From JBBRSC01 sp038245795 (lineage in GTDB: Bacteria; Actinomycetota; Acidimicrobiia; Acidimicrobiales; Microtrichaceae), in assembly GCA_038245795.1 (NCBI GenBank), contig JBBRSC010000185.1, positions 1 to 6,766 of the forward strand: a DNA stretch of 6,766 nt, in the 5' to 3' direction. Positions 1 through 5,817 of this stretch are shown here, in pieces (position 1 is the stretch's first letter; each line of letters starts with the position of its first letter). Position numbers and translations under genes: made by a program. The notes below the pieces were generated by a model. The model ran no database searches. It saw only the letters and a list, made by a program, of their open reading frames with translations, and was not told the DNA's origin.

Positions 1-158
1 ATGAACCCCGGGGTGGTGGCTGCATCAGTCGGGGAGCTAGTGGACACGTCCTGTCGGACCGTCGGCACCAGAAGCGAGATGGCGACGAACACCGCCGCGA
101 AACCGACCAATGGGCCGTAGCCCCGGAGGAGGCGTTCAGTGGTTTTGGGCGAGCTCAT
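1..158 (-). CDS. Membrane-anchored protein, N-terminal fragment (cut by left window edge)
   Basis: Only the first 52 codons are in the window, so the function is not determined. The protein begins MSSPKTTERLLRGYGPLVGF. A basic/polar N-terminus (residues 1-14) is followed by one hydrophobic segment at about residues 15-34, then a Ser/Thr/Asp/Ala-rich stretch (residues 37-50) that looks like an exported linker. I see no clear AxA signal-peptidase site or lipobox after the hydrophobic segment, so a retained N-terminal anchor with an outside domain is more likely than a cleaved signal. The start is well fixed: its ATG shares ATGA with the stop of the preceding gene, and a strong AAGAAGGA ribosome-binding site lies 7 nt upstream. 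The coupling implies a stoichiometric or functional partnership with the exported protein encoded just upstream. Anchored solute-binding proteins of high-GC actinobacteria can begin this way, but that is a guess; the remaining sequence is outside the window. Confidence 0.75.
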   Translation of the reverse strand, partial: MSSPKTTERLLRGYGPLVGFAAVFVAISLLVPTVRQDVSTSSPTDAATTPGF

Positions 159-1681
159 GGGATGATCCTTCTTGCGCCGCGGCGCATCCTGAATCGGTCG
201 GCCATCAACAGCCCGATGGCGCCGGCCAGCGCCGTCACCCCGAGTGCCGTGGCTACTCCTCCGGTGGAACCGTTCTGGTAGGTCCGAGCCGCAATGGCGG
301 GCGGGGCCGGGAGATCGATCGCAGCAGATTCGACGCCTGACGGGGGCGATGGCGACGGCACCGCTGACGTTGGTGCGGTGATCGTTTCGCTCGCGACAGC
401 CACTGGCCCTATTGGCCCCAAGGGGAGCACCGGACTGAGGGTCGCGGTGCCCGTTCGTCGTCGGCTGGGAGTCGGTGGCACCGGGACCGGCGGTCGGGTC
501 GACGACGGGGCGGTGGTGGTCGGGGTCGACAGGGGCAGGCCGATCTCGGCCGGAGCGAAGTACTTGTCGTCGGTGTTCACCTCGACGCCGCCGACAGGAA
601 TGGTGATGGACCCGGACCCTTTCAGGATCTGGAGGATGACATCCACGAGCTGGATGGTCTTCTGGTTGTTGCAATCATCCTTGACCAGCTGATCAAAAAA
701 GATCTGCTGGAGCGGCGCGATGTTGTTGAAGAACGGCAGCAGCGCCTGAGCTCCGATTGGTGGGTCGGTCAGACGGAAGACCATCGGCGTGACCTTCACT
801 CGTCGACCCTCGACGATCACTCGTGGCTGATCGAAATGCACGCCCAATCCCCCGAGGACGCCGTTCAGGAGACCATCGAGTCCGCCCATGTCCGCACTGA
901 CCTGTTCGGGGGTTCGAGGGATCTCGAAGATGAAGGCGCGTTCAAAACTGAAGCGACCGACAGCGTTCTCCGATGCGCCCGACATCGACACGGCCTCCCA
1001 CCGGGGCTTCTCGAAGCGGAGCAGGCCGTTGAAGACGGTGAGCTGGTCCGCCGACACCACTGCGTGGGCTTGGCGGAGTTGTCCATCGAGGCGCGTGGTC
1101 ACCTCGGTTCGAGGATTGGAGAGCGCAAAGAACGAGATGTCCTGCGATGGGGTCTCGGTGGTCGCGCTCGACGACGGCTGGCGGGTAGCCACAGCATCCT
1201 GAAACCCGGCAGGGAGCGTCGACGCCGCGCCCGAGAGTCCCGGATAGAACGCCTGGGTCCGCCGGGAGTTCTCCGACCCGGCCTCGCCCGAATCAGCCGC
1301 CGTGACGGGTGGCAACGACGACGCTGGCAACAATGCCGACGTTTCGTCGCAACGGGACAACTCACCGAACAACGTCGGGAGCAATCCGAGGTCGAGGGCA
1401 CGTGCCTCAGAACGTCCGGTGTTCTCCCGGTAGTCCGCAATGGTTCGGCCCAACGTCAGTCCGACCTTCGCTGATGAGGTCACTGCCGCGAAGCCGATGG
1501 TGTCGGCGGTGGCGAAGGCGCCACCCTTCACGAAGGTTGCCCCCTGGGTCGGACTCGCCGCGGTCGCACCGGGGATCAGGATTCCGCTGAACATCGCGCA
1601 GAGACCTGTCGCCACAAGGACCTTCGCGACGTGTTGACGCCATCGGCCGACGACGAAGCGGCCCACATGACGATCATTCAT
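155..1681 (-). CDS. Exported protein with C-terminal membrane anchor, unrecognised family (508 aa)
   Basis: I do not recognise a family. From the chosen ATG, residues 1-41 form a signal peptide: an Arg/His/Lys-rich n-region, a hydrophobic core VLVATGLCAMFSGILIPG, and an A-T-A cleavage site near residue 41. The mature part (about 42-383) mixes an Ala/Gly/Thr-rich start (AFATADTIGFAAVTSSAKVG) with regions of alternating beta-like character. It has only two cysteines (about 111 and 337), which could form a disulfide outside the cell. Residues about 384-467 are a Pro/Ser/Thr-rich, low-complexity linker suited to spanning the wall. Residues about 473-493 are a hydrophobic helix, followed by RFRMRRGARR, a stop-transfer tail. 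The likely topology is an outside domain tethered to the membrane. The frame stays open upstream to a GTG at 1750, but only the ATG at 1681 puts the signal peptide at the N-terminus, and it is preceded by GGTGGGA 5 nt away. The stop overlaps the next gene as ATGA. There is no LPXTG motif and no catalytic signature I can identify. Confidence 0.85.
   Translation of the reverse strand: MNDRHVGRFVVGRWRQHVAKVLVATGLCAMFSGILIPGATAASPTQGATFVKGGAFATADTIGFAAVTSSAKVGLTLGRTIADYRENTGRSEARALDLGLLPTLFGELSRCDETSALLPASSLPPVTAADSGEAGSENSRRTQAFYPGLSGAASTLPAGFQDAVATRQPSSSATTETPSQDISFFALSNPRTEVTTRLDGQLRQAHAVVSADQLTVFNGLLRFEKPRWEAVSMSGASENAVGRFSFERAFIFEIPRTPEQVSADMGGLDGLLNGVLGGLGVHFDQPRVIVEGRRVKVTPMVFRLTDPPIGAQALLPFFNNIAPLQQIFFDQLVKDDCNNQKTIQLVDVILQILKGSGSITIPVGGVEVNTDDKYFAPAEIGLPLSTPTTTAPSSTRPPVPVPPTPSRRRTGTATLSPVLPLGPIGPVAVASETITAPTSAVPSPSPPSGVESAAIDLPAPPAIAARTYQNGSTGGVATALGVTALAGAIGLLMADRFRMRRGARRIIP
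159..173 (-). promoter_or_regulatory. Strong ribosome-binding site at ATGA gene overlap
   Basis: On the minus strand AAGAAGGA (173-166) is followed by a 7-nt spacer and the ATG at 158-156. The same bases encode the last codons of the upstream exported protein, whose TGA (157-155) overlaps this ATG. This is the best Shine-Dalgarno match in the window. It fixes the start of the downstream gene and supports translational coupling. Confidence 0.7.
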
Positions 1682-1693
1682 TCGATTCCCACC
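1682..1693 (-). promoter_or_regulatory. Ribosome-binding site deciding the start of the exported protein
   Basis: GGTGGGA (1693-1687, minus strand) lies 5 nt upstream of the ATG at 1681-1679. Together with the signal peptide that begins at this codon, it favours this start over the in-frame GTG at 1750 and the ATG at 1741. Confidence 0.5.
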
Positions 1694-1733
1694 AGCACAC
1701 CACCGGACCCCCCGGACCGTTGTCTCGTCTGAC

Positions 1734-1761
1734 GGACCCATCAATCCCACGATTCGGGTCC
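1734..1761 (-). other. Inverted repeat (possible leader hairpin) ahead of the exported-protein gene
   Basis: GGACCC (1734-1739) pairs with GGGTCC (1756-1761). Inside, AATC (1743-1746) pairs with GATT (1751-1754) around a 4-nt CCAC loop, giving a 6+4 bp hairpin with an asymmetric internal loop. It lies 53 nt upstream of the exported-protein start, inside the gap after the reductase gene. There is no T-tract on either side, so a classical intrinsic terminator is not supported. A leader structure, or chance in GC-rich sequence, are both possible. Confidence 0.3.
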
Positions 1762-1814
1762 ACCGACTGAATCCCCCGACCCACGGGAACGTCAGTGGCC
1801 TTGTCAGAACCGCC

Positions 1815-1842
1815 AGAGTACCCGCCGAGAGCGTCCGCGCAA
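1815..1842 (-). promoter_or_regulatory. Weak candidate promoter for the exported-protein operon
   Basis: On the minus strand TTGCGC (1842-1837) is separated by 16 nt from TACTCT (1820-1815), which matches TANNNT. Both hexamers match the housekeeping consensus at only three positions. It is the best pair I found in the 174-nt gap and would give a leader of roughly 125 nt containing the inverted repeat at 1734-1761. Read-through from the reductase gene is the alternative. Confidence 0.25.
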
Positions 1843-1843
1843 C

Positions 1844-1855
1844 CCCGACGTCGGG
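1844..1855. repeat. Perfect 12-bp palindrome CCCGACGTCGGG
   Basis: The sequence is identical to its own reverse complement. It sits directly after the reductase stop codon (TGA at 1858-1856) and 1 nt upstream of the -35-like hexamer at 1842-1837. The position would suit an operator. As an RNA hairpin it would have only 4 bp around ACGT, with no following T-run, so it is not a convincing terminator. GC-rich palindromes of this size also arise by chance. Confidence 0.35.
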
Positions 1856-2854
1856 TCAGTGATCGAGGCCGAAGTTGTTGGTGGACCATTGCCCACTCCC
1901 CCAACCGGATGTGTTCTGGAAGTCCGACCGCATCGAACCACCCGGGCAGATCGCGTCTGCCTGCGCGAGGAACTCCGAGGACAATGTCAGCGCCGATCCG
2001 ATCAGCGCCGCGCGGAGATGGCCCAACGTTCGTGGTCCACAGATCACCGCGCTGACACCACCACGTTGGGCGACCCACGCCACCGCTGCGGCCGCGGGGT
2101 CGATCCCGGATTCATCCGCCAACGTCACCCATCTGGCGGACGCCTCCCGTGCTTCAGCGTTGATCCGGTCCGAGACCTGCGGGCGGCGAGCGGCCCTCGA
2201 ATCAGACGGGATGCCGGCATCTCGGTAGCGCCCGGCGAGGAGCCCGGCAGCGACAGGCGAGAATGCCAACACGGCAGTTCTGGATCGTCGGCACCAGGGG
2301 ATGACCTCCCGCTCGACGCGGCGATCCAGGAGGTTGTACGGACACTGCTCCGAAACGACGAGTTCGGGGTGGGTCCGGTGCGCTTCGGCCAACATCCATG
2401 CGGGATGCGACGAGGTACCGAAGGCGGCGATCTTGCCAGCATCGACAAGATCCGCAAAGACACCGAGCACATCCTCCCAGCGCTCGTCGATGGTGGGCTT
2501 GTGCAACTGGTAGAGATCGATCTGTTCGACGCCGAGGCGGCGGAGCGACGCATCGCAGGACGTGATGATATGGCGACGCTGATGGGTGAACGGCGGCGCG
2601 ACATCCCCGATCGGCATGCCCACCTTGGTGAGAATCTCCACCCGTACGCTGGGTCGTTGGGCCATCCAGGTTCCGACGATGTCCTCGCTCCGACCCTGCG
2701 CGTAGACGTCAGCACAATCGATCGTCGTGATCCCCCCATCGACTCCGAGGTCGAGGATGTCGAACGCGTCCGCTTCGGCTGTGGGGTCCCCGAAATTCAT
2801 GCTGCCCAGAATCAGGCGGGAGACGGTCGACGATCCTAGAGGTGAGCGCTGCAT
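1856..2854 (-). CDS. Aldo/keto reductase (NAD(P)H-dependent oxidoreductase)
   Basis: This is a cytoplasmic TIM-barrel oxidoreductase of the aldo/keto reductase superfamily, which interconverts carbonyls and alcohols using NAD(P)H. At 332 aa it is the usual length. The catalytic tetrad is complete and correctly spaced: Asp46 (TTIDCADVY), Tyr51, Lys77 (ILTKVG) and His118 (YQLHKP). Other family marks are LGSMNFGD at about 16-23, SEQCPYNLLDR at 168-178, AFSPVAAGLLAGRY at 197-210, and the cofactor-binding VICGPRT near 270-276, where Arg275 could contact the 2'-phosphate of NADPH. A tail of about 20 residues after the barrel (NTSGWGSGQW...) is the least conserved-looking part. The ATG overlaps the oxygenase stop as TGATG, with no Shine-Dalgarno of its own, so translation is probably coupled to that gene. 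The substrate is unknown; the coupling suggests a compound related to the oxygenase product. Confidence 0.95.
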   Translation of the reverse strand: MQRSPLGSSTVSRLILGSMNFGDPTAEADAFDILDLGVDGGITTIDCADVYAQGRSEDIVGTWMAQRPSVRVEILTKVGMPIGDVAPPFTHQRRHIITSCDASLRRLGVEQIDLYQLHKPTIDERWEDVLGVFADLVDAGKIAAFGTSSHPAWMLAEAHRTHPELVVSEQCPYNLLDRRVEREVIPWCRRSRTAVLAFSPVAAGLLAGRYRDAGIPSDSRAARRPQVSDRINAEAREASARWVTLADESGIDPAAAAVAWVAQRGGVSAVICGPRTLGHLRAALIGSALTLSSEFLAQADAICPGGSMRSDFQNTSGWGSGQWSTNNFGLDH

Positions 2855-3717
2855 CAGAGGTCAGTGTCGAGATCGGGCGAGACGTTGGCATCGATCATTG
2901 CCTGACGGAGTGGAACGTCAGGGTCGGTCGGCTCGTAGCGGCCGTTGGCGCCCGACGGGGAGGCTCCGAGGAGTTGGTGAAGTATCCGATGCCGATTGCC
3001 GGCACGCGACTCGTCGAGATCAGACTTCGGGCGGAGCCACCGATACCCATACCCGTAAAACAACATGGACCGTCGGTGCGACGACGTATTGACCGTCGCA
3101 GAGTGCCAGAGGCGACGGTCGAAAATGACTGCGTCCCCTGGTCGACCAATGATCTCGACGGCGCCTTCGGGATCCCGTCCGAGATCGTTCGCCGGTCGGG
3201 CGGCTACATGAGTCCCGGGCAACACCATCAGGTTCGCAGCACCACTGACGGTTGCGTCGCTGATGATCAGACCGAACTTCAACGACACCCTCGGGTGCGG
3301 GGCCGGAGTCTCCATGTCGAGGTTCATTCGGTTGTTGTCCTGATGCCACCCGTACGCGCCGGGAGGTGACCCTTCTGGCGCCGGCGGAGCGACGACCAGC
3401 TGCGTGTGGTGCAACTGGATGTTCCATCCGAGCACAGCCGCAGCCCACGCCACCAACGCTGGGTGGTCGACCAGGTTCAGGTAGCAGTCGTGAAGTTCGA
3501 TGAGGTTGTGCCGGTTCAGAATGGCCCGCGGGTGCAAGCCGGCAGCTCGTTCGTCCTGGTCATCGAGCGCTATCTGTCGAGCGAGTTGATCCACAGTTGG
3601 TAGATCAAGTACGCCCGGCAACACGACGAAACCGCGCTCGTCGAATTCGGTCCGCAGGGCGCCGCCCGGCCAGGCGCGTTCAAATGCGGCGAGCCATGCC
3701 AGGTCGACGTCAAACAC
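2854..3717 (-). CDS. Phytanoyl-CoA dioxygenase-like Fe(II)/2-oxoglutarate oxygenase
   Basis: This is a PhyH-family non-heme iron oxygenase, 287 aa from the chosen start. Family members hydroxylate small molecules using O2 and 2-oxoglutarate, releasing CO2 and succinate. The iron-binding facial triad is visible as His125-x-Asp127 (YGWHQDNN) and His205 (DRRLWHSATVN). Arg216, 11 residues after the distal His, is placed to bind the 2-oxoglutarate carboxylate (SSHRRSMLFYG). The N-terminal FDERGFVVLPGVLD (about 25-38) is the typical opening of the fold. The frame is open further upstream to 4062, but that part overlaps the acyltransferase coding sequence and is Arg/Pro-rich shadow. The only usual start codon between that gene's stop and the conserved region is GTG at 3717. 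TATCGT (3729-3724) lies 6 nt before it. It sits 49 nt after the acyltransferase gene and is coupled to the reductase by TGATG. The substrate is not deducible; bacterial PhyH relatives act on acyl-CoAs, osmolytes, alkaloids and other metabolites. Confidence 0.92.
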   Translation of the reverse strand: MFDVDLAWLAAFERAWPGGALRTEFDERGFVVLPGVLDLPTVDQLARQIALDDQDERAAGLHPRAILNRHNLIELHDCYLNLVDHPALVAWAAAVLGWNIQLHHTQLVVAPPAPEGSPPGAYGWHQDNNRMNLDMETPAPHPRVSLKFGLIISDATVSGAANLMVLPGTHVAARPANDLGRDPEGAVEIIGRPGDAVIFDRRLWHSATVNTSSHRRSMLFYGYGYRWLRPKSDLDESRAGNRHRILHQLLGASPSGANGRYEPTDPDVPLRQAMIDANVSPDLDTDL

Positions 3718-3723
3718 GACGTG

Positions 3724-3729
3724 ACGATA
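3724..3729 (-). promoter_or_regulatory. Possible internal -10 element ahead of the oxygenase GTG
   Basis: TATCGT on the minus strand matches TANNNT and stands 6 nt before the GTG at 3717, the geometry of actinobacterial leaderless promoters. No Shine-Dalgarno and no recognisable -35 are present. It lies in the 49-nt gap after the acyltransferase gene, so it could be a secondary internal start of transcription, or chance. Confidence 0.25.
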
Positions 3730-3766
3730 CCGCTCGGAGACGATAGGGCCACGGAAAATGGCGGCC

Positions 3767-5686
3767 CTACTCCCTGCCGGCTCGAACAATCTGTGGCGCG
3801 AACCACGTCGCGAGGTCAGCCAATCCGGAGCCGGTGTAATGGACGCCGTCAGGCCGATCCTGACTGGCGGTCGTGCGCGGCGCAGCCCAGCCAGCGACGT
3901 CGACAAGTTTGGTACCCGTCGTCGATGCGCCCGCGGCTGCGGCCTCGTTCCACAAGGCCATCCAGGCGGGATCACACACGCTGCCCTTCCGTTTGAGATC
4001 GCAGTAGAACAACGACTGCGGCAACAGAAGGTCGGGGCCTTTGCTCCACAGGACGGTCGCACCAGTGGATCCGGCGATGGTCATGGCGGCCGTGATTTCA
4101 TCGATCCGCCGCTGCTGTTCGGCAGCACTTGCGAACTTCGTCGAGCCAGCGTCGCGGAGTTGCTTCTCGGGAATCATGTTGAGAACAACGACGTCAGGCT
4201 TGACCTCCTGCACTGCTTGGGGCCAGATGACCCGCCAATCAGGGCAGGCACCGCCGCCCATCGAGCATCGAAGGACCGAGCGATCCCAGACCAACAGATC
4301 GGTACGGCCGAGCGCCTTCAACCCATTGGCGAGACCCCGAGCGGTGCTGTCGCCAAGGATCAGAACTGAGACGGCTTTGCCGCATTGGGTCACTGCGGGA
4401 TCGACGCCTTCGTTCAACGAACCCTTGAGCACGCTTTGGCCCTTCGTCGTGGTGGGCGGACCAACCGGTTCGGGGCACGCAATCGTGGTAGTGGTGCTTC
4501 CAGGCGCGATCGTCGTCGGATCGGCAACCGTCGAGAGCGTCTCCTGAACCAGCTCAACGGGTGCCGGTCCTCCGGTACGGGCGGCAGCGAGCGACGATCC
4601 CAACATGATGGTGACCACGCTGAGTGCCGCCGCCACCAACGGCTTGCGAGGCACGCGTTTGTCCCGCACCGGTCGCTCAATGGCCACATGGGTGAGCGCC
4701 GCACCACCGAAAGTCAGGCCGAGTGTCAGGACGATCCGCACCGAAGAACTCCAACCGATCGGCATCGCCAACCAGATCGGCCAGTGGAACAGATAGATCG
4801 CGTACGAACGTTGGCCCACCCAGACCAGTGGCGGAGCCGAGAGGATCCATTTGAAGGGCCCGTTGGTGACGGCGGCAGCCACGACGCCGAGGCTCGCGGT
4901 CGACAACAGGACGAATCCTCCGTAGCCCCAGAATGGGTCCGTGGCATTGAAGTAGAAGACTCCGATGATGATCGGGATGACGCCAACCGCGCCCCAGACG
5001 AGCACCGCTCGCCGGGCCAGCGCCTGACGTGGCCCTCGCAATGGATGTTTGGACCAGACGACAGCGAGGGCAGCACCGACCAGGATTTCTCCCATTCGGA
5101 CGTCGGTGCCGAGGTAGACCCGATCGGGAGTGGATGCCAACAGGGCGGCTCCGATCGAGGCAACGATGCCGACGCCAACCACAATGCCCACCGATCGGCG
5201 CTTCCCCCGAACCGCGAAGACGAGCAGTGGCCACACCAGATAGAACTGTTCTTCGATCGCGAGTGACCAGAGATGGTGCAGCGGGTTGGGCCGTCCGAAG
5301 GCATTGAGGTAACCATCGTGGGCCAATTGCCACCAGTTGGTGACCTGTCCGAATCCGGCCAGGATGTCACCGAAGATCGTCGAGCGCAGGTCGGGTCCGA
5401 ACGATCCCAGCAGCGTCAGCACCCCAATGCCAGCCAAGGTGAACCATGCCATCGGCCAGAGCCGGCGGGCCCGCCTCGACCAGAACCGTTTCAGTGAGAT
5501 CTGACCGGTCTGCTCGGCCTCGTGCAGCAGCAGTGCGGTGATCAGATAGCCCGAGAGCGTGAAGAACACGCTCAGCGACACGAAGCTCCCTGGAGCGCTA
5601 CCTGGAGCCACATGATCGGCGACCACGGCGGTCAACGCGACTGCTCGCAGGCCGTCAAGCCCCGGTTGCCACTTCAGCCCCGCCAT
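3767..5686 (-). CDS. Acyltransferase-3 / SGNH fusion membrane protein (OafA-like)
   Basis: This 639-aa two-domain protein belongs to the acyltransferase-3/SGNH family, whose members move acyl groups, usually acetyl, across the membrane onto extracytoplasmic sugars of envelope glycans. Residues 1-340 form the multi-spanning acyltransferase-3 domain: Arg14 and His25 in helix 1 (GLRAVALTAVVADH), FFTLSGYLIT at 41-50, an Arg cluster SRRARR (70-75), HLWSLAIEEQFY at 138-149, and SYAIYLFHWP at 294-303. A further helix near 349-369 and a Thr/Pro-rich linker (about 388-415) lead to an SGNH hydrolase-like domain (about 437-636) with Ser447 in GDST, Asn503, and Asp613/His616 in DGVH. All six cysteines (404, 435, 474, 481, 562, 571) lie in the exported part. 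The start ATG is preceded by AGGG and also by a TANNNT hexamer 6 nt away. It is the first gene of the leftward run and divergent from a TetR gene. The glycan or metabolite substrate is unknown. Confidence 0.95.
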   Translation of the reverse strand: MAGLKWQPGLDGLRAVALTAVVADHVAPGSAPGSFVSLSVFFTLSGYLITALLLHEAEQTGQISLKRFWSRRARRLWPMAWFTLAGIGVLTLLGSFGPDLRSTIFGDILAGFGQVTNWWQLAHDGYLNAFGRPNPLHHLWSLAIEEQFYLVWPLLVFAVRGKRRSVGIVVGVGIVASIGAALLASTPDRVYLGTDVRMGEILVGAALAVVWSKHPLRGPRQALARRAVLVWGAVGVIPIIIGVFYFNATDPFWGYGGFVLLSTASLGVVAAAVTNGPFKWILSAPPLVWVGQRSYAIYLFHWPIWLAMPIGWSSSVRIVLTLGLTFGGAALTHVAIERPVRDKRVPRKPLVAAALSVVTIMLGSSLAAARTGGPAPVELVQETLSTVADPTTIAPGSTTTTIACPEPVGPPTTTKGQSVLKGSLNEGVDPAVTQCGKAVSVLILGDSTARGLANGLKALGRTDLLVWDRSVLRCSMGGGACPDWRVIWPQAVQEVKPDVVVLNMIPEKQLRDAGSTKFASAAEQQRRIDEITAAMTIAGSTGATVLWSKGPDLLLPQSLFYCDLKRKGSVCDPAWMALWNEAAAAGASTTGTKLVDVAGWAAPRTTASQDRPDGVHYTGSGLADLATWFAPQIVRAGRE

Positions 5687-5692
5687 CCGAAC

Positions 5693-5698
5693 ACCCTA
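5693..5698 (-). promoter_or_regulatory. Candidate -10 element for the acyltransferase operon
   Basis: TAGGGT on the minus strand matches TANNNT and ends 6 nt before the ATG at 5686, which would put the transcript start at or next to the start codon. The same bases contain AGGG, which could instead serve as a short ribosome-binding site if transcription begins further upstream in the AT-rich part of the intergenic region. No good -35 is seen. Confidence 0.35.
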
Positions 5699-5744
5699 AT
5701 TGCAGCGGTGTGATCTCCCTGAACGGCGAACCCGTGACCACCTC

Positions 5745-5770
5745 AGATAATTACTTTTAGTGACGATTTG
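5745..5770. promoter_or_regulatory. AT-rich core of the divergent TetR/acyltransferase intergenic region
   Basis: This short stretch (AGATAATTACTTTTAG and flanks) is sharply AT-rich against its GC-rich surroundings. It lies midway between the two divergent starts and contains the palindrome TAATTA (5748-5753 region). Such a patch is a natural place for a promoter or a TetR operator, but I find no long, well-conserved inverted repeat. The assignment rests on composition and position. Confidence 0.3.
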
Positions 5771-5804
5771 CCCACGCGACGGGAGTTCCTCCGGGGACGC
5801 CCTC

Positions 5805-5810
5805 TAAGCT
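5805..5810 (+). promoter_or_regulatory. Candidate -10 element giving a leaderless TetR transcript
   Basis: TAAGCT matches TANNNT and is followed by exactly 7 nt and the GTG at 5818. In actinobacteria this geometry marks leaderless genes, where transcription begins on the first base of the start codon. There is no Shine-Dalgarno before this GTG, which fits. A -35 is not evident. This element is the main argument for the GTG start over the internal ATG at 5848. Confidence 0.45.
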
Positions 5811-5817
5811 GAGCGGT

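Noticed and set aside
836..1474. Plus-strand open frame opposite the exported protein
   Set aside because: It is Arg-rich with no domain, lying opposite a gene that has a signal peptide, a linker and a membrane anchor in coherent order.
1682..1750. Upstream in-frame starts for the exported protein (GTG 1750, ATG 1741)
   Set aside because: They would place 20-23 residues ahead of the signal peptide. The ATG at 1681 has a ribosome-binding site and gives a normal signal peptide.
1859..2839. Long plus-strand open frame opposite the aldo/keto reductase
   Set aside because: It is an antisense shadow of a GC-rich gene with a complete catalytic tetrad. Its own translation is Arg/Asp-rich and shows no domain.
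3718..4062. Upstream extension of the oxygenase frame (115 extra codons)
   Set aside because: It lies antiparallel-free but out of frame over the 3' end of the acyltransferase gene, is Arg/Pro/Cys-rich, and has no oxygenase-like sequence. The acyltransferase frame there encodes the conserved SGNH DGVH block.
4385..5266. Plus-strand open frame of 293 codons opposite the acyltransferase
   Set aside because: It is a shadow of the real membrane-protein gene, with highly polar, Arg/Asp/Gln-rich composition and no recognisable motif.
5764..5793. GGAAC ... CGTC pair on the minus strand resembling an ECF sigma-factor promoter
   Set aside because: The spacing between the two elements is 19 nt, longer than usual for this promoter class, and neither element is extended, so it is not supported.
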